From the NCBI RefSeq assembly GCF_036607905.1, contig NZ_CP144555.1, forward strand, positions 3,472,001 through 3,536,000: a stretch of 64,000 nucleotides of DNA, written 5' to 3'. The position numbers and the translations under genes are program-made. The DNA is from Streptomyces sp. SCSIO 75703 (GTDB lineage: Bacteria; Actinomycetota; Actinomycetes; Streptomycetales; Streptomycetaceae). This document shows, in pieces, positions 58,198-64,000 of this stretch. The notes under the pieces were generated by a model. That model saw only the letters and a list, made by a program, of their open reading frames with translations, was not told where the DNA came from and searched no databases. Position 1 is the stretch's first letter, and the number at the start of each line of letters is the position of its first letter.

Positions 58198-59535
58198 TTA
58201 CGCGGCGGCGCCCGTCACGATCCAGCGGCCCGAGCGTGTCCGCAGCCACAGCGTCAGCATGCGCATGGTCATCATCAGTGTCATGGCCCCCCACAAGGCG
58301 GTCAGTCCGCCGCCGGCCGAGGGCACGAGGAGCGCAGCGGGGGTGAAGACCGCCAGCGTGATCAGCATTGCCCAGGCGAGATACGGGCCGTCACCCGCGC
58401 CCATCAGGACACCGTCCAGGACGAAGACGACTCCGCAGATGGGCTGGGAGGCGGCCACGATCACCAGTGCGGGCAGGGCCGCGTTCCTGACGGCCGAGTC
58501 GCTGGTGAACAGGGGCAGGAAGGCCGGGCGGGCCACCACGACCAGCAGTCCGAGGAGCACGCCGACCGCGATGCCCCAGTGCACCATCCGGCGGCACGCC
58601 TCCCGTGCCCCCTGCCCGTCACCGGCGCCCAGATAGCGGCCGATGATCGCTTGGCCGGCGATGGCGATGGCGTCGAGGGCGAAGGCGAGCAGGCTCCACA
58701 GCGACAGGATGATCTGGTGAGCCGCGATGTCGGCGTCGCCGAGCCGGGCCGCTACGGCCGTGGCAATCATGAGGATCGCGCGCAGGGAGAGGGTACGGAC
58801 CAGCAGGGGTACCCCTGCCTGGGCGGAGGCCCGGATACCGGCGGCGTCCGGACGGAGGGAGGCCCCGTGTTTGCGGGCTCCGCGGACCACCACCCCGAGG
58901 TAGACCGCGGCCATACCGCACTGGGCGATGACCGTTCCCCAGGCCGAGCCGGCGATCCCGAGCCCGGCCCCGTAGACGAGGCCGACGTTGAGGAGGCCGT
59001 TGGCGACGAACCCGGCGATCGCCACGTAGAGCGGGGTCCTGGTGTCCTGCAGTCCCCGCAGGATCCCCGAGGCGGCCAGCACGACGAGCATGGCGGGGAT
59101 GCCGAAGGCGGAGATGCGCAGGTAGGTCACGGCGTAGGGGGCCGCGGTGCCGGACGCGCCGAAGAGGTCCACGAGCGTCGGGGCCAGGGGCAGGAAGACG
59201 GCGATGACGGCCGCGCCGAGCAGCAGGGCGAGCCAGATGCCGTCCATCCCCTGACGGATGGCGGAGGGCAGGTCCCCCGCGCCGACGCGTCGGGCGACGG
59301 CCGCCGTGGTGGCGTAGGCGAGGAAGACGAAGATGCTGACGGCGGTGGTCAGCAGGGCCGAGGCGATGCCGAGACCGGCGAGTTGTGCCGTGCCGAGATG
59401 GCCGACGATCGCGCTGTCGGCCATGACGAAGAGCGGCTCGGCGACCAGCGCGCCGAAGGCCGGGAGGGCCAGCGCGACGATCTCGCGGTCGTGCCGGCGG
59501 CGAACGGTCCGCGAGCGCGCGGGGGCCTGAGTCAT
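58198..59535 (-). CDS. MATE-family efflux transporter
   Basis: 445 residues from ATG 59535 (MTQAPARSRTVRRRHDREIV...); GTG 59541 is an alternative two codons earlier. About 12 membrane helices; MATE features include ALPAFGALVAEPLFVMADSA near the start and GLQDTRTPLYVAIAGFVANG in the middle. It exports organic cations or other small molecules in exchange for Na+ or H+. The substrate is unknown. Its upstream region faces dnaB. Confidence 0.88.
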   Translation of the reverse strand: MTQAPARSRTVRRRHDREIVALALPAFGALVAEPLFVMADSAIVGHLGTAQLAGLGIASALLTTAVSIFVFLAYATTAAVARRVGAGDLPSAIRQGMDGIWLALLLGAAVIAVFLPLAPTLVDLFGASGTAAPYAVTYLRISAFGIPAMLVVLAASGILRGLQDTRTPLYVAIAGFVANGLLNVGLVYGAGLGIAGSAWGTVIAQCGMAAVYLGVVVRGARKHGASLRPDAAGIRASAQAGVPLLVRTLSLRAILMIATAVAARLGDADIAAHQIILSLWSLLAFALDAIAIAGQAIIGRYLGAGDGQGAREACRRMVHWGIAVGVLLGLLVVVARPAFLPLFTSDSAVRNAALPALVIVAASQPICGVVFVLDGVLMGAGDGPYLAWAMLITLAVFTPAALLVPSAGGGLTALWGAMTLMMTMRMLTLWLRTRSGRWIVTGAAA

Positions 59536-59541
59536 GCGCAC

Positions 59542-59992
59542 TAATCTAATCGTCCACAGGTAATGGATGCAAAGCCTGGGCAGTCCTTACTTTCTCTCGC
59601 GGGGCGCGCGTTCGGTTGGGCCGTTCGACGTGATCTTGAGTCGTGGGGGAAAGTTTTTCTTCTGCACAGGCCGTGGATGGCGAAACCGCAGGTCAGGAAC
59701 GCCTGTGGAGGGGTGGAGGCGGCTTGTTCACAGGGCTGTCCACCGGCTCGTGCACAGGTTTCCGGGAGTTCTCCACAGCATCTGGCCCGTCATCCACATG
59801 GCCTGTGGATAACCAGATTGGCTGACGGTGCCCGCGGGCCTACGGTGGTCCGGCGCCCGTCCCGTCCGCCGACTTGTGAACCGTCACAAAACCGACGCGT
59901 CAGAACCGGAGTTGGGCGTCCGATTTGTCAGTGCCGTGCCGTAGAAATGAGGCTCGGCGAGATCCGCTCGGCGGACGGGAGGAGGTGGCTCG
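59542..59992. promoter_or_regulatory. MATE-dnaB intergenic region with a DnaA-box-like cluster
   Basis: 451 bp with at least seven DnaA-box-like 9-mers: 59550-59558 (TCGTCCACA), 59672-59680, 59704-59712, 59736-59744 (CTGTCCACC), 59769-59777 (TTCTCCACA), 59790-59798 (TCATCCACA) and 59804-59812 (TGTGGATAA, a perfect TTATCCACA on the minus strand). The dnaB ribosome site GGGAGGAGG is at about 59980. Confidence 0.7.
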
Positions 59993-61474
59993 GTGAGCAT
60001 TTCCGAGCCCTTGGACGATCCGTGGGCCGACAGCGGCCCCAGCGATCGTCTGCCCGCCTCCCGGCGCCGCGGCGACGGTGGCCGCAGCCGCGACGACCAG
60101 CACGAACGCGGCCGGGACAACGGTTCCTGGGGCGACGCGGGGCCGTCGTCGTTCGAGCGGGTGCCGCCGCAGGACCTGGAGGCCGAGCAGTCCGTCCTCG
60201 GCGGCATGCTGCTGTCCAAGGACGCCATCGCCGACGTCGTCGAGATCCTCAAGGGCCACGACTTCTACAAGCCGGCGCACGAGATGGTCTACCAGGCCAT
60301 CCTCGACGTCTACGCGAAGGGCGAGCCGGCCGACCCCATCACCATCGCCGCCGAACTGACCAAGCGCGGCGAGATCAACAAGGTCGGCGGCGCCTCCTAC
60401 CTGCACACCCTCGTACAGACCGTGCCGACCGCCGCGAACGCCGCCTACTACGCGGAGATCGTGCACGAGCGCGCGGTCCTGCGCCGCCTGGTGGAGGCCG
60501 GGACGCGGATCACCCAGATGGGATACGCGGCCGACGACGACGTCGACGAGATCGTCAACCGTGCCCAGGCCGAGATCTACGCCGTCACCGAGCAGCGCAC
60601 CAGCGAGGACTACCTGCCGCTCGGCGACATCATGGAGGGCGCGCTCGACGAGATCGAGGCGATCGGCTCGCGCAGCGGCGAGATGACCGGAGTCCCGACG
60701 GGATTCACCGACTTCGACTCGCTGACCAACGGCCTCCACCCCGGCCAGATGATCGTCATCGCCGCTCGCCCCGCCATGGGAAAGTCCACCCTCGCGCTGG
60801 ACTTCGCACGGGCCGCGTCGATCAAGAACAACCTGCCCAGCGTCATCTTCTCCCTGGAGATGGGGCGCAACGAGATCGCGATGCGCCTCCTCTCCGCCGA
60901 GGCGCGGGTCGCCCTGCACCACATGCGGTCCGGCACGATGACCGACGACGACTGGACCCGGCTGGCCCGCCGGATGCCGGACGTCTCCGCCGCGCCGCTC
61001 TACATCGACGACTCCCCGAACCTGTCGATGATGGAGATCCGCGCCAAGTGCCGGCGCCTCAAGCAACGCAACGACATCAAGCTGGTCGTCATCGACTACC
61101 TCCAGCTCATGCAGGCCGGTGGGTCCAAGCGCGCCGAGAGCCGTCAGCAGGAGGTCTCGGACATGTCCCGTAACCTCAAGCTCCTCGCCAAGGAGCTGGA
61201 GATCCCGGTGATCGCGCTCTCCCAGCTCAACCGCGGCCCCGAACAGCGCACCGACAAGAAGCCGATGGTCTCGGACCTGCGTGAGTCCGGCTCCATCGAG
61301 CAGGACGCCGACATGGTCATCCTCCTGCACCGCGAGGATGCCTACGAGAAGGAGTCCCCGCGGGCCGGCGAGGCGGACCTGATCGTCGCCAAGCACCGCA
61401 ACGGCCCGACGGCCACGATCACCGTCGCCTTCCAGGGCCACTACTCCCGTTTCGTGGACATGGCCCAGACCTGA
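59993..61474 (+). CDS. dnaB: Replicative DNA helicase DnaB
   Basis: 493 residues from GTG 59993, with GGGAGGAGGTGG upstream. The N-terminal domain contains VPPQDLEAEQSVLGGMLLSK. The RecA-like ATPase has Walker A ARPAMGKSTLALD and Walker B KLVVIDYLQLM, and the arginine-finger region EQDADMVILLHREDAY. No intein interrupts it. A charged ~55-residue N-terminal extension is typical of Streptomyces. Unwinds DNA at the fork. Confidence 0.97.
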   Translation: MSISEPLDDPWADSGPSDRLPASRRRGDGGRSRDDQHERGRDNGSWGDAGPSSFERVPPQDLEAEQSVLGGMLLSKDAIADVVEILKGHDFYKPAHEMVYQAILDVYAKGEPADPITIAAELTKRGEINKVGGASYLHTLVQTVPTAANAAYYAEIVHERAVLRRLVEAGTRITQMGYAADDDVDEIVNRAQAEIYAVTEQRTSEDYLPLGDIMEGALDEIEAIGSRSGEMTGVPTGFTDFDSLTNGLHPGQMIVIAARPAMGKSTLALDFARAASIKNNLPSVIFSLEMGRNEIAMRLLSAEARVALHHMRSGTMTDDDWTRLARRMPDVSAAPLYIDDSPNLSMMEIRAKCRRLKQRNDIKLVVIDYLQLMQAGGSKRAESRQQEVSDMSRNLKLLAKELEIPVIALSQLNRGPEQRTDKKPMVSDLRESGSIEQDADMVILLHREDAYEKESPRAGEADLIVAKHRNGPTATITVAFQGHYSRFVDMAQT

Positions 61475-61483
61475 CGCCACCGA

Positions 61484-61616
61484 TGAGATCCGGCGGCCAC
61501 TTGTCACCGACGACGGCCACCGCGTGGCCGACAGGACGCGGGTCGGTAGACACGCCGACTGAGCGAGTGGCTCTTCCCTCCGTGTCCAGGATCTCCGCGG
61601 TCGTCTTCGTGCCGTC
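61484..61616 (-). pseudogene. Possible gene remnant
   Basis: On the minus strand one frame reads TKTTAEILDTEGRATRSVG, then VGHAVAVVGDKWPPDL, which looks protein-like, but there is no start codon with a ribosome site and the frame's other parts look random. I do not recognise it. It is possibly the end of a degraded gene in the dnaB-GNAT gap (61475-61794), where I see nothing else. Confidence 0.25.
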
Positions 61617-61794
61617 CGGGGCAGCACCCTCGCGTTCGGCGGCCGATGGGTCGCCCCGGGCAACGCGGGGTCGGTGGTCCGTTGGAGGCAGCGGTGGCTG
61701 TGCCGGTACGCCCGCGTGTCCGGCGTGGTGATGGGGCCGTGGTGGAGGACTTGGACAAGCCCTCGGCGCCGTCCGGGCTGCTGGGGCGAGCCGC

Positions 61795-62364
61795 TCAATC
61801 GCCTGATGGGCGGCCAAGATCCGCGGACAGCGCCGCGTAGATGTACTCGCTGCCCCAGCGATCCCCGTCGAGGTCGTTCTCGACCAGGTGTGCCTCCCGG
61901 CGCATCCCGAGGCGCTCACAGACCCGCACAGACCCGGTGTTGTCCACATCCAGCCGCGCGTAGAGCCGGTGCACGCCCAGCGTGTCGAAGGCAAACCCGG
62001 CCAGAGCCGCGGCCGCCTCGGTCGCGTAGCCGTGCCCCTGGTGACCTGGGGCGAGAGTCCAGCCGATCTCCGCTTGGGCGGCGCGGGCGTCGGCCAGGGC
62101 GAGGCTCACCTCGCCAAGGACACCGGGCTCATCGCGTCGGCAGACAGCGAGCGCCAGCTTGTCCCCGTCGGCGCGCCAAGCCGTCTGCGCCGCGCGCTCG
62201 GCGGCAACCTGCTCGCTGCGCTCACGCGTGTGCGCCGGCCGGTACAGGTAGCGCGCCACGCTCGGCAGGCTCTGGTAGGCGTACAGATCGTCGGTGTCGC
62301 CGGGAGTGAACAGACGCAGCGACAACCGAGACGTGGTCAACGGCAACAGCGAGGAGACGTCCAT
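61795..62364 (-). CDS. GNAT-family N-acetyltransferase (RimJ/RimL-like)
   Basis: 189 residues from ATG 62364, with GGAGGTCCGC upstream; the longer open frame to 62739 lacks a good start. It has the RimJ/RimL-type pattern: TTSRLSLRLFTPGDTDDLYA, ALAVCRRDEPGVLGEVSLAL, the acetyl-CoA loop GHQGHGYATEAAAALAGFAF and the C-terminal GMRREAHLVENDLDGDRWGS. Probably acetylates a protein N-terminus or a small amine; the substrate is unknown. Confidence 0.88.
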   Translation of the reverse strand: MDVSSLLPLTTSRLSLRLFTPGDTDDLYAYQSLPSVARYLYRPAHTRERSEQVAAERAAQTAWRADGDKLALAVCRRDEPGVLGEVSLALADARAAQAEIGWTLAPGHQGHGYATEAAAALAGFAFDTLGVHRLYARLDVDNTGSVRVCERLGMRREAHLVENDLDGDRWGSEYIYAALSADLGRPSGD

Positions 62365-62892
62365 GCGGACCTCCGGGACGCGGATGTGGATCAAACGGCG
62401 GACCGATGTTCGCATCAGGACCGCCCGGTGGCCACGCCTTTTCAGAGCAGCGCCCGGCAGTCGCACTTCGCCACGAGGCGCGGCATTCCAGGAGTTGCTT
62501 CCCGACGCACGCTCGGCGAGGAAATGACAGTCCCGTGCCCCGAGCCTGAGGCCGGCCGCGAGGAGCCCCAGTTCGCATAGTTGAGGTTTCACCCCCTGTC
62601 GACGGGCGGGGCAAGGAGTCGTCGGTGTGCCCGGCCGGGAGTGCGACGAGTCGGGGTGGGGGCGCTGTGTCGCCATGAGGCCGTTCATGCCGGCGTCGAC
62701 GTCCACGAAGGCTCCGGCCCGGACGGTCCGCGACCGCACCTCACCCTGGCGTGGCGGCGGCAGGAATTCCTCGAGGGCCGAGAGTGGTACGGAGGGGGCA
62801 CAGGACGGCTTCCGGTTCCTCCCTGAGAAGATGGGGGCTCGGTCGGAGCGCGCCGGGACGTGGTGCTCTCTCGCGACAGGAGTTCACGCACG
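62365..62892. other. Intergenic region
   Basis: 528 bp between divergent GNAT and pentapeptide genes. I see no convincing gene, repeat or RNA; it should carry both promoters. Confidence 0.4.
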
Positions 62893-63726
62893 GTGTCCCA
62901 GGAGCACGAAGAGGCGTTTCCCGACGCTGCCGGGTTCGGCCTGCGAGCCGACTGCGCGAACTGCTTCGGGCTGTGCTGCGTCGCCCTGCCCTTCGCCGCC
63001 TCGGCGGACTTCGCGATCGACAAGGACGCCGGCCGGCCCTGCCCGAACCTGGGGACGGACTTCCGGTGCGGCATCCACGCGGACCTGCGGCAGCGGGGTT
63101 TTCCCGGTTGCACCGTCTTCGACTGCTTCGGCGCGGGGCAGCGGGTCTCCCAGGTCACCTTCGGTGGGCAGGACTGGCGGCGGGCCCCGCACACCGCCCG
63201 GCGGATGTTCGACGTGTTCCCCGTCATGCGGCAACTCCACGAACTCCTCTGGTACCTGGGCGAGGCACTGGCTCTGCCGCCGGCCCGCCCGCTGCACGGA
63301 GAGCTGCGCCGCGTGCTGGAGAAGACCGAACGCCTTGCCGGCGGCAGCGCCCAGGAGCTCACCGAACTGGACGTCCCCGCACATCGCGGTGAGGTCAACG
63401 CCCTGCTGCTGCGCACCAGCGAACTCGTGAGAGCGCAGGTCACGGGCCGGAAGAAGGACCGCAGGGGAGCCGATCTCATCGGAGCCCGCCTCAGGGGAGC
63501 CGATCTGCGGGGAGCCAACCTCCGCGGCGCCTACCTCATCGCCGCCGACCTGAGGGGCGCCGATCTGCGGTCGGCGGACCTGATCGGTGCCGATCTGCGC
63601 GACGCCGACCTACGGGGCGCCGACCTCACGGGCAGTCTCTTCCTCACCCAGTCCCAGCTCAACGCGGCCAAGGGCGACCCCACCACCACACTCCCGCCGG
63701 ACCTCGCCCGTCCGGCGCACTGGTAG
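62893..63726 (+). CDS. Pentapeptide-repeat protein with N-terminal cysteine cluster
   Basis: 277 residues from GTG 62893, with GACAGGAGTTC upstream. The N-terminal ~75 residues contain a cysteine cluster (DCANCFGLCCVALPF, PCPNLGTDFRCGIH, GCTVFDCFG) like a metal-binding YkgJ-type domain. A helical middle is followed at ~190-255 by about a dozen pentapeptide repeats of the A(D/N)LRG type (RGADLIGARLRGADLRGANL). Pentapeptide proteins form a right-handed beta-helix; some protect gyrase, but nothing here proves that. The combination is seen in other streptomycetes. Confidence 0.82.
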   Translation: MSQEHEEAFPDAAGFGLRADCANCFGLCCVALPFAASADFAIDKDAGRPCPNLGTDFRCGIHADLRQRGFPGCTVFDCFGAGQRVSQVTFGGQDWRRAPHTARRMFDVFPVMRQLHELLWYLGEALALPPARPLHGELRRVLEKTERLAGGSAQELTELDVPAHRGEVNALLLRTSELVRAQVTGRKKDRRGADLIGARLRGADLRGANLRGAYLIAADLRGADLRSADLIGADLRDADLRGADLTGSLFLTQSQLNAAKGDPTTTLPPDLARPAHW

Positions 63727-63911
63727 GCGGGCGCGGCGCGCAGGTGTTCCGATGATCCGCCAGTGGGGACGATCGCCCGTGTCCTGAGCGGCCTACGGCA
63801 GAGTACGTGCGCCGGCCGCCGCTCGTCGGGGAACGGAGGCGGGCTCGGGAGATCGCCCGCCGTGCGCGAAATGAAGTCGACGGCACGGCCGGCGGCGGGT
63901 GGACTGGGCAG

Positions 63912-64000
63912 ATGACGACAGTTGAACATGACCTGCTTCCCGCCACGCGCCGAGCGCTGCTGCACCGGGTCGCCGTGGCTCAGGCCGAGGGACGCGCGCC
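63912..64000 (+). CDS. Start of a gene, possibly a serine hydrolase
   Basis: 29 codons are visible from ATG 63912, reading MTTVEHDLLPATRRALLHRV and on, before the window ends. The N-terminal pattern LLPATRRALLHR resembles beta-lactamase-like serine hydrolases that I recall near dnaB in Streptomyces. The function cannot be confirmed from 29 residues. Confidence 0.5.
   Translation, partial: MTTVEHDLLPATRRALLHRVAVAQAEGRA

Overview
The window is very GC-rich chromosomal DNA from a Streptomyces. This rests on the gene order gyrA-gyrB-DUF721-recF-gnd-dnaN-oriC-dnaA / rpmH-rnpA-yidD-yidC-jag-rsmG-parA-parB, on ten parS sites, on DnaA boxes of the TTGTCCACA type, and on a trxBA / sigM / murJ / femX / rpsF-ssb-rpsR-rplI / dnaB flank that matches the S. 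coelicolor SCO3872-SCO3911 region as I remember it. No database search was run; family names are from memory of sequence features.

Layout. (1) 1-2570: left flank with a truncated secreted protein, a DLW-39 peptide, two small Streptomyces proteins, and a decayed copy of one of them. (2) 2571-12508: a 9.9-kb actinomycete integrative and conjugative element (AICE, pSAM2/SLP1-like) inserted in the 3' half of tRNA-Ile(GAT). It is bounded by 47-bp perfect direct repeats. It carries tyrosine integrase, Xis, a RepSA-type HUH replication initiator, a C5 cytosine methyltransferase, small Cys-rich proteins, Spd-like membrane proteins, a TraB/FtsK-type translocase, an SCO3933-like protein, a GntR regulator and an overlapping HAD phosphatase. 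(3) 12463-22488: tRNA-Ile, a DUF3566 membrane protein, gyrA, gyrB, a DUF721 protein, recF, gnd and dnaN, all on the minus strand. (4) 22640-23243: oriC with about 17 DnaA boxes, then dnaA on the minus strand and, divergently, rpmH-rnpA-yidD-yidC-jag-rsmG-parAB. (5) 32-48 kb: thioredoxin system, sigM with its anti-sigma factor, a pseudokinase, murJ, a DUF6049 protein, CCA-adding enzyme, LppU/SCO3897 protein, MFS transporter, inositol-1-phosphate synthase and a PadR regulator. (6) 48.8-61.5 kb: class A PBP, GT87 mannosyltransferase-like protein, alanine-racemase-like protein, FemX-like protein, the S6-SSB-S18-L9 operon, a MATE exporter and dnaB. (7) 61.5-64 kb: GNAT acetyltransferase, a Cys-cluster/pentapeptide-repeat protein and the start of one more gene.

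How the parts work together. The right 50 kb is the conserved replication, segregation and cell-envelope core: initiation (oriC, dnaA, dnaN, dnaB, recF, gyrAB), segregation (ParAB with parS), membrane insertion (YidC, YidD) and peptidoglycan synthesis (MurJ, PBP, FemX). The accessory content is concentrated in the AICE. Its plus-strand genes form one probable transfer-replication-excision transcript, in which the last six genes overlap or abut at their stop/start codons, under a divergent promoter with GGCTAGCC palindromes next to the GntR gene.

The most interesting signals are the element's own copy of the tRNA terminator beside attR, a 152-bp inverted repeat inside the AICE, a TTA codon in the TraB gene, parS sites extended into 24-32-bp palindromes in intergenic positions where terminators are expected, and a second cluster of DnaA-box-like motifs directly upstream of dnaB.
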